DNA of 64,000 bases, taken from Qaidamihabitans albus (lineage in GTDB: Bacteria > Actinomycetota > Actinomycetes > Mycobacteriales > Pseudonocardiaceae). The translations under genes were made by a program, and so were the position numbers. Of the stretch, positions 23,918 to 32,891 are shown piece by piece. Each line of letters begins with the position of its first letter. Position 1 is the stretch's first letter. The stretch is from assembly GCF_016464705.1 (NCBI RefSeq), contig NZ_JAEHOB010000001.1, positions 310,001 to 374,000 on the forward strand, in the 5' to 3' direction. Under the pieces are notes generated by a model. It saw only the letters and a program-made list of their open reading frames with translations, did no database searches and was not told the DNA's origin.

Positions 23918-25479
23918 GGTGAGGGCGCGGGTTCGGTCCACCACGCCGCGCTGTCCGGCGGCAGCGTGACGGTACGGCCGGTGCCGCCGAACTCCGACCT
24001 GGCTGTGCTGGTCAGCAGCAGCCGCCCCGGCCGGGGCATCGTCACCGGTGCCGAGCCGAAGTTGACCGTGCAGGTGAAGCCCGTCCCCCGGTGGAACGCC
24101 AGCACGTCCGGGCCGGTCTCGGCCCAGCGCAGCGGCGCGGCGGGCAGCTCCCGGCGCAGCCGCAGGGCCGCGCGGTAGAGCGACAGCGTCGACTCCGGGT
24201 CCGGTCGCTGTGCCGCCACGGTCAGCCGGGCCCAGTCGGCGGGCTGCGGAAGCCAGGACGAGGCGCCGAAGCCGAACGGCGGCTCGCCGCCCGACCACGG
24301 GATCGGCACCCGGCAGCCGTCGCGGCCACGCTCGGTGTAGCCGGAGCGCCGCCACTGCGGATCGGCGAGCACCTCGTCCGGCAGGTCGGTCACCTCGGGC
24401 AGCCCCAGCTCCTCGCCCTGGTACACGTAGACCGAACCGGGCAGCGCCAGCGTCAGCAGCGCCGCCGCCCGCGCGCGGCGCAGGCCGGTCTCCCCACCGC
24501 CGTAGCGGGTCACGTGCCGCACGATGTCGTGGTTGGAGAGCACCCACGTGCACGGCGCGCCGACCCGCGCCACGGCGTCGAGGGACTCCTCGATCACGGT
24601 GCGGAACTGCGCGGCCGACCATTCCGCCTTCACGTAGTGGAAGTTGAACGCCTGGTGCAGCTCGTCGGGACGCAGGTAGAGCGCCAGCCGCCCGGCGCTG
24701 GGCGCCCACGCCTCAGCCAAACCGATGCGCTCGCCCGGATAGGAGTCGAGGATCTTGCGCCACTCGCGATAGATCTCGTGCACGCCGTCCTGGTCGAAGT
24801 ACGGCAGCTCCGCCGAACCGAGCAACGCGCTCTGTCCGGTCCGGCCCGCGTCCGGCAGGCCGTCGGCCTTCACCATGCCGTGTGCCACGTCGATGCGGAC
24901 GCCGTCGACCCCCCGGTCGAGCCAGAACCGCAGGACGTCGGCGAACTCGGCGTGCACCTCGGGGTTCCGCCAGTTCAGGTCCGGCTGCGCCGGGTCGAAC
25001 AGGTGCAGGTACCACTGGCCGTCCGGCACCCGGGTCCAGGCTGGACCCCCGAACACCGACTCCCAGTCGTTGGGCGGCCGGTCCCCCACGCCGTCACGGA
25101 AGATGTAGCGCTCGCGGGCCCGCGAGCCGGGCCCGGCCGACAGCGCCTCGACGAACCAGGGATGTTGGGCGGAGGTGTGGTTGGGCACGATGTCCACGAT
25201 CACGCGCAGCCCGAGCCGGTGGGCGTCGGCGATCAGCGCCTCCGCCTCGGCCAGGTCGCCGAACAGCGGGTCCACCGCGCGGTAGTCGGCGACGTCGTAG
25301 CCGCCGTCGGCCATCGGCGAGGTGTAGAACGGCGTGATCCACAGTGCGTCCACCCCGAGATCGACGAGGTGGCCGAGCCGGTCGCGCACCCCGGCCAGAT
25401 CGCCGACGCCGTCGCCGTTGCCGTCGGCGAAGCTGCGGACGTAGACCTGGTAGATGACGGCGGAGTGCCACCAGCTCAT
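23911..25479 (-). CDS. GH13 alpha-glucosidase (oligo-1,6-glucosidase type)
   Basis: This 522-residue cytosolic enzyme has the (beta/alpha)8 barrel of glycoside hydrolase family 13. Catalytic residues are D197 in GVDGVRIDVAHG, E256 in GLAEAWAP and D318 in VLSNHD. QVYVRSFADGNGDGVGDL near the N-terminus is typical of alpha-glucosidases that act on short oligosaccharides. The start at 25479 (MSWWHSAVIYQ) follows GAGGGGTGGTCT. Its stop codon is in a dispersed palindrome. Confidence 0.88.
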   Translation of the reverse strand: MSWWHSAVIYQVYVRSFADGNGDGVGDLAGVRDRLGHLVDLGVDALWITPFYTSPMADGGYDVADYRAVDPLFGDLAEAEALIADAHRLGLRVIVDIVPNHTSAQHPWFVEALSAGPGSRARERYIFRDGVGDRPPNDWESVFGGPAWTRVPDGQWYLHLFDPAQPDLNWRNPEVHAEFADVLRFWLDRGVDGVRIDVAHGMVKADGLPDAGRTGQSALLGSAELPYFDQDGVHEIYREWRKILDSYPGERIGLAEAWAPSAGRLALYLRPDELHQAFNFHYVKAEWSAAQFRTVIEESLDAVARVGAPCTWVLSNHDIVRHVTRYGGGETGLRRARAAALLTLALPGSVYVYQGEELGLPEVTDLPDEVLADPQWRRSGYTERGRDGCRVPIPWSGGEPPFGFGASSWLPQPADWARLTVAAQRPDPESTLSLYRAALRLRRELPAAPLRWAETGPDVLAFHRGTGFTCTVNFGSAPVTMPRPGRLLLTSTARSEFGGTGRTVTLPPDSAAWWTEPAPSPS

Positions 25480-25510
25480 AGACCACCCCTCGACTCGTGT
25501 CCCGCCCACG

Positions 25511-25555
25511 GTACGGCCGCCGCCATCGCCTCCGGTGCGATGACGGCGGCCGTAC
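25511..25555 (-). terminator. Hairpin after the S1 protease gene
   Basis: Nineteen-nt arms (25511-25529 and 25537-25555, starting GTACGGCCGCCG) with one mismatch and a 7-nt loop lie just past the protease stop reading leftward. Confidence 0.65.
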
Positions 25556-25567
25556 GCGGAACCGGTG

Positions 25568-26482
25568 TCAGGCGGTCGCGGCCGCGTTGTAGGCGGACTG
25601 GATGGTGGAGCCGAAGTACGGCCCGTACATCGTCGAGGGGTCGGAGGTGTACTTGAAGCTGTTCACCGAGTTGATCCGGCCACTGGTGAGCCAGCCGCCG
25701 CCCGACGAGCCGCCGGTCATGTCGCAGGTCAGGCCCTGGTCGTTGGAGCCGCCGACGCGGTCCGGCCGGGCCGTGCCCGAGCACGAGTACAGCGACTCGC
25801 CGTCGAACGGACGCGCGGCCGGGTAGCCGTACGCGGTGTAGCTCAGCCCTCGCGCGAGGTTGAACGCGATCGGGTAGGCACCCACCACGTCGGTGAGGCT
25901 GCGCCCGCTGGAGTTCTCGTTCATCACCGCGAACCCGGCGTCGTAGTTGAAGTCTCCCGAGTTCGCCCACTGAGAGGTGGTGACCAGCCGCTCGGCCGTC
26001 CACGTCCCGTACGGCCGGGAGCCGTTGTCATATGCGGGCACGAACGCGAAGTTGGTCGCGAACGCGCCGGGGCCCTCGTTGAGGCAGTGTCCCGCCGTGG
26101 TCACCACGTCGGCGTTGCTGCTGCTGGTCGCCGTGCCGGAGCACACGTAGTTCTGCCCGCCGAGCGTGAAGAACACCTTGCCCAGCCGGGGTTGCGGGTT
26201 CTCCGGAACGGCGGCCGCCCTCGCCTTCTTGGCCGCAGGCGCCTTCTTGCCCGCCTCGGCGAACCGGACGTCGGCGGGCAGCGCCTCCGCCATCCGTTCC
26301 GCGGTCCAGTAGGCACTGACGCGGGACTGCTCGCCCTTCGTCGTGGCCGCCTCGTGGCGGACCACGGCCCTGTCGGCCGCCGCGTCGGCGGACGGGGCGG
26401 CGACGGCGGGAACGGCGAGCGCCGCGGACCCGCCGGCCAGGGCGAGGCCCGCGATCAGTGAGCGAATGAGAGGTCGTTTCAT
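25568..26482 (-). CDS. Secreted trypsin-like (S1) serine peptidase
   Basis: This 304-residue protein has a signal peptide (about 1-29, ending AVPAVAAP). The catalytic triad reads His in VTTAGHC, Asp in FNYDAGFAVM and Ser in MTGGSSGGGW. The first 90 mature residues form an Ala/Lys-rich region, perhaps a propeptide. Cys pairs flank the His and Ser. It is an extracellular protease of the glutamyl-endopeptidase-like subgroup; the specificity is not deduced. Confidence 0.88.
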   Translation of the reverse strand: MKRPLIRSLIAGLALAGGSAALAVPAVAAPSADAAADRAVVRHEAATTKGEQSRVSAYWTAERMAEALPADVRFAEAGKKAPAAKKARAAAVPENPQPRLGKVFFTLGGQNYVCSGTATSSSNADVVTTAGHCLNEGPGAFATNFAFVPAYDNGSRPYGTWTAERLVTTSQWANSGDFNYDAGFAVMNENSSGRSLTDVVGAYPIAFNLARGLSYTAYGYPAARPFDGESLYSCSGTARPDRVGGSNDQGLTCDMTGGSSGGGWLTSGRINSVNSFKYTSDPSTMYGPYFGSTIQSAYNAAATA

Positions 26483-26843
26483 GGCTGATCTCTCCCGTTA
26501 GTGTGAAAATCACCGAGCAGGGTTGACGGTGATAGCGGCGAACGCTATTAGCGGGAGATCGTCGTGTGCAGCCTTGTATTCCGGCGCGTGATCGGTTAAT
26601 GGCTCACCGGCTGTCAGCCTCGAATCACTCTCCGAGACTAAGACGAAAGGTGGGCTCACCCGGCGTGTTCGCCATCAGTGGTCATCCTCGGCTCGGCGCG
26701 GCCGAGAACGGGCGCCGGCCCCAAATGGGGCGTAAAGGAAATTGCGGACCGTTAGAGTCGCATATTTATTACTGACCGCGGCCGCCGCCTGGTGCCACAC
26801 TCGAAAGTGGTTGTTGTCCCGCCACGCTCGAAAGGTGCGAAGA
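26483..26843. other. 361-bp noncoding stretch between protease and SPW genes
   Basis: ATAGCG-N5-CGCTAT (26532-26548) is a perfect 6-bp dyad. On the plus strand it lies in a TTGACG-N17-TATTAG arrangement. An A/T-rich pocket (CATATTTATTACTGACC) lies near 26760. No convincing gene was seen; a 69-codon open frame has poor composition. Confidence 0.5.
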
Positions 26844-27293
26844 ATGTCGAGTCGTCATTTCTGGACAGGACCGACGACCGAGGGCCGGACGACCCCCAGT
26901 CTGCCGAGTTCGCTGATGTTCCTGTGCGCGGTCTGGCTCGGCTTCGCGCCGTTCGCGCTGCACTACGGCTTCCCCACGCTCTCCGCCGCGGTGGACACCA
27001 ACGACGTCACGGTCGCCGTCGTCGTCGGCGCGCTCGCGTTCACGCGGGTGGTGGCGCCGCGCGATCTGCCGTGGTTCAGCGTGCTCAGCGCGGTGCTGGG
27101 CGCGTGGCTGGTCCTGGCTCCGCTGGTGCTCGACTACTCGGCGGCGCGGCAGCCCGGCTACGCCGTCGTCAACGACGTCGTGGTCGGGCTCGCCCTGCTC
27201 GTGCTCGGCACGGTGAGTGCCACGATGACCTACCGGCAGCGCGCCGCCGAGCGGGCCGCCGGTCAGGCGGGCGAGCCCTCGTCGGTCAGGTAG
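26844..27293 (+). CDS. SPW-repeat-like membrane protein
   Basis: This 149-residue protein has four hydrophobic helices arranged as two similar pairs (LMFLCAVWLGFAPFALHY and WFSVLSAVLGAWLVLAPLVL), the pattern of SPW-repeat proteins. The function is unknown. GAAAGGTGCGAAGA precedes the ATG. The last 31 bases overlap the convergent unrecognised gene. Confidence 0.7.
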   Translation: MSSRHFWTGPTTEGRTTPSLPSSLMFLCAVWLGFAPFALHYGFPTLSAAVDTNDVTVAVVVGALAFTRVVAPRDLPWFSVLSAVLGAWLVLAPLVLDYSAARQPGYAVVNDVVVGLALLVLGTVSATMTYRQRAAERAAGQAGEPSSVR

Positions 27294-28330
27294 GGATGCA
27301 GCGTCTCGGCGTCGATCAGGTGCCGGTGCGGCTGGAACCAGTTCTCCACGGGCGGTGTTTCGGCTGAATCGCCGGTGGAATCGTAAAGCGATTCGTGGTC
27401 GCGATTCTCGAATGCGTGCTCGTCGAAGACGGCGAAGATCTCGGCGAGCCGCTCGCCGTCGACCACCTCGGCGAGATCGAGCTCGATCTCCGCCCGGGAT
27501 TTCGCGATGTGCAGGGCGAGTGCCTCGGCCGTGCACAGGGGCGGCGTCCATCCCGGCCGGGTGAGCCGGTGGCCGAGGATCGAGGTGGCGACCAGGAACT
27601 GCTTGGCGAACAGCGTGCTGTAGCCGGCGGCGAACTGCTGGGGGAGCTCGTCCAGGACCCACAGCGCGTCCACCTGGTCGGCGGTGGTGTCCTCGTCCTC
27701 CAGCGTCTGGATGTCGCCGAACAGCTCGTCGGTGAGCATCTCGACGCCGTGCAGAAGGGCGCCGGCCACGTACCTGGCCTCCTCGGCGGACACGCCGTCG
27801 GCGCCGCCGTGCCCGAAGGCGTCCAGGCCGAAGGCACGCAGGTGCCTCGACGCGTCGAGCAGCCGGGACCGCCGTTCGGCGAGTTCCTCCTCGGTCAGCC
27901 CGGTGAACTCGACGACCTCCCCGTTCTCGGGCACCTCGCCGACGGCCAGCGCGCTGGCGAGCTGGTCGTCGGTCGCGGTCACCGCACAGTGCTTGACCTC
28001 CCAGCCGATCAGCAGCTCCGTCTCTTCGAGCAGCTGTTCGAGCACCGTTCTGGTGGCGTCCTCGGCGAACACCAGCGCGGGCGCGTCCAGCAGCCAGTGG
28101 ACGATGGCGCCCCCGGGATGGGCGTTGATGGAGTGCTCGACCGGCGCGATCTCCATACCGTCGGGCCCCTCGATGCTGACGAGGCTGTTCAGCCGCGTGT
28201 CCAGCAGCGATACAACCCCGGCCTGCTGGAGCGGGTCCAGGTCGGGCGCGTCCACGGGTGCCGTGATCTCGGCCGTGAGTTGATACTCCACGCCGGGCAG
28301 TCTGGCATGTTCGCTCAGCGGGCCGCCCAC
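27263..28330 (-). CDS. Unrecognised 355-residue acidic protein
   Basis: No family was recognised. The protein is acidic and soluble, with no signal or membrane segment. It is rich in Glu/Asp/Leu and has helical segments such as GLTEEELAERRSRLLDAS and TAEALALHIAKSRAEIELDL. The N-terminal 110 residues look like a small alpha/beta domain and the rest is helical. It starts at GTG 28330, 9 nt after the LAL regulator stop, so the two may form an operon. Regular codon use argues it is a true gene. Confidence 0.7.
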   Translation of the reverse strand: MGGPLSEHARLPGVEYQLTAEITAPVDAPDLDPLQQAGVVSLLDTRLNSLVSIEGPDGMEIAPVEHSINAHPGGAIVHWLLDAPALVFAEDATRTVLEQLLEETELLIGWEVKHCAVTATDDQLASALAVGEVPENGEVVEFTGLTEEELAERRSRLLDASRHLRAFGLDAFGHGGADGVSAEEARYVAGALLHGVEMLTDELFGDIQTLEDEDTTADQVDALWVLDELPQQFAAGYSTLFAKQFLVATSILGHRLTRPGWTPPLCTAEALALHIAKSRAEIELDLAEVVDGERLAEIFAVFDEHAFENRDHESLYDSTGDSAETPPVENWFQPHRHLIDAETLHPYLTDEGSPA

Positions 28331-28339
28331 CCAGCCCGG

Positions 28340-31084
28340 TCACCCTGTCAGGTCGAGCGTGGCGAGTTCACCCCGGGAGGCGACGCCCAGCTTCGGGTAG
28401 GCCTTGTAGAGATGGTGGCCCGCCGTGCGGGGACTGAGGTAGAGCCGCGCGCCGATCTCGCGGTTGCTCAGCCCGCGCGCGGCGAGGCGCACGACCTGCA
28501 GCTCCTGCGGGGTCAGCCGGTCGAGCGAGCCTGCGGCCCGGTCCGCGGTGTGCAGGCTCTCCCCCGTGGCGCGCAGCTCGTTGCGGGCCCGCTCTGCCCA
28601 TGGCCGCGCGCCGAGCCGCTCGAAGATCGTCAGCGCCGAACGCAGCGGCGTCCTTGCCTCGCTGCGGCGCCGTTCACGGCGCAGCCATTCGCCGTACAGC
28701 AGCTCGGTCCTGGCCCGCTCGAACGGCCGTCCCGGCTCCTCGCCATGCAGCTCGACGGCGCGTACGAAGCTGCGCTCGCTGTCCTCCCCGGTGGCCAGCA
28801 GTGCCCGGAGACGCAGCGTGACCGCCTCCGCCCACGGCTGGCCGCTCAGCCCGGCCCATGCGCCGAAATCGTCTGCCGCCTCCCGCGCCCGGTCCGGCCG
28901 CCCGGCCCGGACCGCGGCCTCGGCGAGATCGGGCAGCCCGGTCAGTACGGCGAGCCGGTCGGGCCCGGGGACAGGTGTGGCCGGCCGGTCCAATGCGGCC
29001 TCGTGCCTGCCGAGGCCGAGGTCGAGCAGGCTCAGCACGCTCGCCGCGCGCACCGGCGACGCGTCCCGCACCAGTTCCGCGACGCGCTGCCCGTCCCCGG
29101 CGATGGCCGCGAGCTCGGCCAGCACGCCCGTGAGCTCGGCGGCACTCTCCGCCTGCCCGGTGTCCCGCGCGATGCGCAGCCCTTCCGCCGCGCCGGCCAG
29201 CGCCTCGCGTGGCCGCCCGAGGTACAGCCGGGTGCGGGCGAGCAGGGCGTGCGTGTGCGGCAGCACGCCGACCGCTCCCTGTGCGTGGCCGTCCGCCTCG
29301 ACCGAGAGGGCGATGTCGTGTGCGGCCAGGTGGTCGCCGAGTAGCAGGTGCCAGCCGGCGACCCGCGTTCGTCCGCGCATCGCCAGCGGGCCTTCGCCGC
29401 ACCCGGCGAGCAGCGGGTCCGCGTTGCCGAGCAGCCGGCGCAACGCGCGCGGGCCCTCCGGGCTGAGCCGGTGCAGGCCCAGCGCGGCGGTCGCCAGGGT
29501 CCGCACGTGGCCTTCCCGGTCGGCGCCGAGTGCCTCGGCCTCGTGCGCGGTCCGGTCGACGGCGCCGAGGTCACCTGCCGACCAGGCGGCGTCGACGGCC
29601 CAGAACAGCAGCGTGGTGGCGAGTTCCGGGGCGTGCCCGCTCGCTCGCCGGGCAGCGGCGGCCAGCATCCGGTGGGCGTCGATCGGCCGGTCGCGCTCCA
29701 CGGCGACGGCGGCGTGCACCATCGCGGCCCTGGCCCGCTCGCCGGGGTCGGTGAGCTGGGTCGTCGCCTCCCGGGCTAGTTCGGACGCACGGTCGAGCTG
29801 CCCTGCGTCGGCGGCGGCCGTGGCCGCCGCGGCCAGCCGCCTGCCGCGCTCGCCCTGACCGGGGCTGAGCCTGGCGGCGCGCTCGTACGCGGCGGCGACG
29901 GCCGCGTGGCCGCCGCGGGCGCGCGCGTGCTCGGCACTGCGTTCCAGCGCGGTCGCGACCTGCTCGTCCGGTCCGGTGCTGGCGGCGGCGAGATGCCAGG
30001 CGCGCCGATCGGCGTTGGTTTCCTCGTCCAGCACCTCGGCCAGCGCGCCGTGCACGGCGATCCGTTGCAGCAGCGTCGCGCCCTGGTACGCGGCGGAGCG
30101 GATGAGTGGATGCCGGAAGCCGAGGCAGTTGTCGGTGAACATCAGCAGGTGGGCGTCCTCGGCGGCGCGCAGGTCCTCGGCGGATGCGCCGAGCAGCTCA
30201 CCTGCCGCGAGCACGGTGCCGGTGTCGCAGGTGCCGTCGGCGGCGGCGACCAGCACGATCGACCTGGCACGCTCGGGCAGTGCGGCGATCCGGTCGGCGA
30301 AGGTGCGCTGGATACGGCTGTGCGTGGGCAGCTCCGGCACCCGGAAGGGCTGCCCGTCCGGGACCATGAGCCTGTCCTCGCGCCGCGCGTCGGCCAGTTC
30401 GAGCAGCGCGAGCGGATTGCCCGCGGCCTCGGCGGCGATCTGGTCGCGGACGTGCCGGGGCAGGTCGCCCGCGTGTTCGGCGAGCAGACCGGCAGCGGCC
30501 GTCGCGTCGAGGCCGTCCAGCCGCAGCTCGGGGATGCCCGGCGCGGGGAACGGCGGCGCGTACAGGTCACGCGCGGTGAACAACAGGACTACGCCGTCCG
30601 CCTCGAGCCTGCGCGCGGCGAAGAGCAGCACGTCGGCGGAGGCGTGATCGAGCCAGTGGGCGTCGTCGACGAGCGCCAGTACCGGGCGGTCGTCGGCGAG
30701 GTCGGCGAGCAGGGTCAGCACGGCGAGCCCGATGGTGAACCGGTCGCCGGCGCGGCCCTCTCCGGTGCCGAGCGCGCAGCGCAGCGCCTGCGCCTGTTCC
30801 GGTGGCAGCGCGTCGATGCGGTCGGTGACGTGCCGCAGCAACAGGTGCAGTCCGGCGAAGGGCAGTTCGGCCTCCGACTCGATGCCGGTGCCCCGCAGGA
30901 CCCGCAGGCCGTCACCGGCCGCGGCGGCGTGATCGAGCAGTGCCGACTTGCCGACCCCGGCCTCGCCCCGGATGACGAGGCTGCCGCTGCGGCCGGCGCC
31001 GGCGCCGGTGAGCAACTCCTCGATGGTGGACAGTGCGTCCGCGCGCCCGTGGAGGGTGGCGGGACGGATGGCGGTCAGCGTCAT
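28340..31084 (-). CDS. LAL-type LuxR transcriptional regulator
   Basis: This 914-residue protein has an N-terminal AAA/NB domain (Walker A GEAGVGKSALL at about 40; Walker B PVLALVDDAHWLD), a long helical TPR-like middle and a C-terminal LuxR helix-turn-helix (LTPQELQVVRLAARGLSNREIGARLYLSPRTAG). Large ATP-binding LuxR proteins often control pathway or catabolic genes. Start 31084 (MTLTAIRPATL) is preferred over TTG 31099. Its target is not evident. Confidence 0.9.
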   Translation of the reverse strand: MTLTAIRPATLHGRADALSTIEELLTGAGAGRSGSLVIRGEAGVGKSALLDHAAAAGDGLRVLRGTGIESEAELPFAGLHLLLRHVTDRIDALPPEQAQALRCALGTGEGRAGDRFTIGLAVLTLLADLADDRPVLALVDDAHWLDHASADVLLFAARRLEADGVVLLFTARDLYAPPFPAPGIPELRLDGLDATAAAGLLAEHAGDLPRHVRDQIAAEAAGNPLALLELADARREDRLMVPDGQPFRVPELPTHSRIQRTFADRIAALPERARSIVLVAAADGTCDTGTVLAAGELLGASAEDLRAAEDAHLLMFTDNCLGFRHPLIRSAAYQGATLLQRIAVHGALAEVLDEETNADRRAWHLAAASTGPDEQVATALERSAEHARARGGHAAVAAAYERAARLSPGQGERGRRLAAAATAAADAGQLDRASELAREATTQLTDPGERARAAMVHAAVAVERDRPIDAHRMLAAAARRASGHAPELATTLLFWAVDAAWSAGDLGAVDRTAHEAEALGADREGHVRTLATAALGLHRLSPEGPRALRRLLGNADPLLAGCGEGPLAMRGRTRVAGWHLLLGDHLAAHDIALSVEADGHAQGAVGVLPHTHALLARTRLYLGRPREALAGAAEGLRIARDTGQAESAAELTGVLAELAAIAGDGQRVAELVRDASPVRAASVLSLLDLGLGRHEAALDRPATPVPGPDRLAVLTGLPDLAEAAVRAGRPDRAREAADDFGAWAGLSGQPWAEAVTLRLRALLATGEDSERSFVRAVELHGEEPGRPFERARTELLYGEWLRRERRRSEARTPLRSALTIFERLGARPWAERARNELRATGESLHTADRAAGSLDRLTPQELQVVRLAARGLSNREIGARLYLSPRTAGHHLYKAYPKLGVASRGELATLDLTG

Positions 31085-31131
31085 GCCGCCAGGCTGCAAC
31101 CTCGACCTTGGTGGAGGTCAATGCGCGGCGG

Positions 31132-31698
31132 TCACGCGGCGTAGGGGCGGGCCTCGCGGGCCTCCCGCAGCGCGGTGCCCCACCAGGCGAGCTGCCCCAG
31201 CATCGACCGCGCGGCGGCGCTCGCCGACTCCGCGTCCTTCGGCCGCCCTCCGGCGTCGAAGCGGTCCCAGAACTGGGCGAAGCTGAGCGTGTCGCGCACG
31301 GTGGTGGCGTGCAGCTCGGCGAACACCTGGCGCAGGTGCTCGACGGCGCGCAGGCCGCCCGCCATCCCGCCGTAGGAGACGAAGCCGACGGGTTTGGCCT
31401 GCCATTCGGCGTGGAAGTGGTCGATCGCCGTCTTCAGCGCGGCCGGGTAGCTGTGGTTGTACTCCGGCGTCACGACGACGAACGCGTCGGCCGCCGCGAG
31501 GCGGGGCCCGAGGGCGGCGACGTCCATGGAGTGGTCGAGCGTGTCCGGCAGTTCCATGTCGGCCAGGTCGATCAGGTCGACCTCGATGCCGTCGTGTCCG
31601 GCCGCCTCCGCGGCGAACCACTTCGCCGGTACCGGGCAGAACCGGTCCTTGCGCGTACTGCCGATGATGATCGCGAGGTTCAACTGCGTGTCGGTCAT
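31132..31698 (-). CDS. NADPH-dependent FMN reductase
   Basis: This 188-residue flavodoxin-like reductase has IIIGSTRKDRF binding FMN phosphate and VVVTPEYNHSYPAALKTAID, the family motif. It transfers electrons from NAD(P)H to FMN or quinones. It is divergent from a monooxygenase-like gene and may supply its reduced flavin (inference). Two direct repeats lie between them. Confidence 0.88.
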   Translation of the reverse strand: MTDTQLNLAIIIGSTRKDRFCPVPAKWFAAEAAGHDGIEVDLIDLADMELPDTLDHSMDVAALGPRLAAADAFVVVTPEYNHSYPAALKTAIDHFHAEWQAKPVGFVSYGGMAGGLRAVEHLRQVFAELHATTVRDTLSFAQFWDRFDAGGRPKDAESASAAARSMLGQLAWWGTALREAREARPYAA

Positions 31699-31732
31699 GC
31701 CGCTCACGCTAGGAACGGGCCCTGCACCCGGG

Positions 31733-31774
31733 CATCTGTCGGTCGACCGGCGTCCGCGCCATCTGTCGGTCGAC
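31733..31774. promoter_or_regulatory. 15-bp direct repeat in divergent promoter region
   Basis: CATCTGTCGGTCGAC occurs at 31733-31747 and again at 31760-31774, 27 bp apart. It lies between the FMN reductase and the monooxygenase-like gene. TAGCGT at 31801-31806 is a -10 candidate for the latter. Confidence 0.6.
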
Positions 31775-31812
31775 TGATGCCGCGAGCGCGCCCTGCTTTC
31801 TAGCGTTCGGGT

Positions 31813-32502
31813 ATGGACAACAACACGATGCCGGACATCACCCGCCCCGACTCCCGCCTGGTCTGGGCGAGTGAATGGTTCGTCGGCTCGCCGGAGGTGC
31901 AGCGCAAGGTCGCGGATGCCGCACTGGGTGCCTGGGACTCCGCGCCGTGGCCGGAAGGGCTGCTGTCGCACAACGTGCTGCTGAGCACCGATGGTGAGCG
32001 GGTGGCGCACTATTCACAGTGGACCGGGCGGGAGGCCGTGCTCGCGTTCAGGCGCACCGATCCGCCGGAGCGGGTGCGCGGCCTCCTCGCCGAGGTGCCG
32101 GAGATCGACCGGCGTCAACTCGTCGAGTACGAGCTGTACCGGAGCGCGTTCACGCCGGGTGACACGCGGGTGCCCGGCTGCGTCGTGCTCGTCGAGGTGG
32201 AGTTCGACGGCCCGGACCCGCGGCGGCAGCGAGACTGGATCGACGCGGTGTTCGAGGCACTCGAAGCGGACCCGGCGCCGCATCCCGGTGGCATCTCCGG
32301 CCACTTCCACGCCAGCACCGACGGCACCCGGGTGCTCAACTACGCGGAATGGGAGACCGAGCAGGCACACATCGACGCGCTCGCCGCCTCCGGGGACGGC
32401 GTCGGCTCCGGGGGCGCGAAGTGGGACCGGGTCCAGAACTACCCCGGGATGGTGCGCAGCCGGGTCACGCGGTACCGCTTCTACCAGGGCGCGACGGCCT
32501 GA
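31813..32502 (+). CDS. Antibiotic biosynthesis monooxygenase-like protein, two ABM domains
   Basis: This 229-residue protein has two repeated ferredoxin-like ABM modules (about 15-110 and 120-225), shown by paired HNVLLSTDGERVAHYSQWTG and GHFHASTDGTRVLNYAEWET. ABM proteins oxidise or cyclise aromatic substrates without cofactor. The substrate is unknown. Start is ATG 31813. Its -10 shares CTAGCGTT with the region before the next small gene. Confidence 0.8.
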   Translation: MDNNTMPDITRPDSRLVWASEWFVGSPEVQRKVADAALGAWDSAPWPEGLLSHNVLLSTDGERVAHYSQWTGREAVLAFRRTDPPERVRGLLAEVPEIDRRQLVEYELYRSAFTPGDTRVPGCVVLVEVEFDGPDPRRQRDWIDAVFEALEADPAPHPGGISGHFHASTDGTRVLNYAEWETEQAHIDALAASGDGVGSGGAKWDRVQNYPGMVRSRVTRYRFYQGATA

Positions 32503-32616
32503 GGTTACATAGTGAAACCGCCATGTATCACCCGGGCAGTGGTTCCCCGGCATGTTCGGCCTGCCTAGCGTTGGTCACCGGCAGAGTGCCGCGCGCACGG
32601 AAGGTCGGTGATTCAC

Positions 32617-32682
32617 ATGGGTGGATGCGGTTGCTGTGGTTCGTGTTCCGGTCCCGGATGCGGCTGCTGCGGGAAGTGCTAG
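32617..32682 (+). CDS. 21-residue cysteine-rich microprotein
   Basis: An ATG at 32617 opens a 21-codon frame ending TAG. It contains eight cysteines and seven glycines. The module CGCC-G-S-C is repeated as CGCC-G-K-C, separated by SGPG, so the peptide is two tandem C-x-C-C-x-x-C units. GGAAGGTC lies upstream and a -10-like TAGCGT near 32565. A perfect hairpin follows at 32706. The composition suggests a metallothionein-like metal chelator or a modified peptide. I do not recognise a named family. Confidence 0.6.
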   Translation: MGGCGCCGSCSGPGCGCCGKC

Positions 32683-32705
32683 CCGCCTGAGCGGGATCGC
32701 GGAAA

Positions 32706-32735
32706 CGGCGCGTTCGCAGCGTCGCGAACGCGCCG
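32706..32735. terminator. Hairpin after the cysteine-rich microprotein
   Basis: CGGCGCGTTCGC (32706-32717) pairs perfectly with GCGAACGCGCCG (32724-32735) around the loop AGCGTC, 23 nt past the stop codon. Confidence 0.7.
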
Positions 32736-32891
32736 CCTCCACGGACGATCAGTCACGGCGAATGCGGGAACAACAAGCCGCATCGCATACGTTCGAATAG
32801 GATTTCTGCGCCTCGCCGCATCGAATTCCTTTTGTTCTTTCCCGATCGGACTGTTCGACGGGCTCCGGAGCCACTGGCTTAACCTGGTCGG

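Noticed and set aside
26566-26775. 69-codon frame in the protease-SPW gap
   Set aside because: No ribosome site, mixed composition and no similarity recognised.
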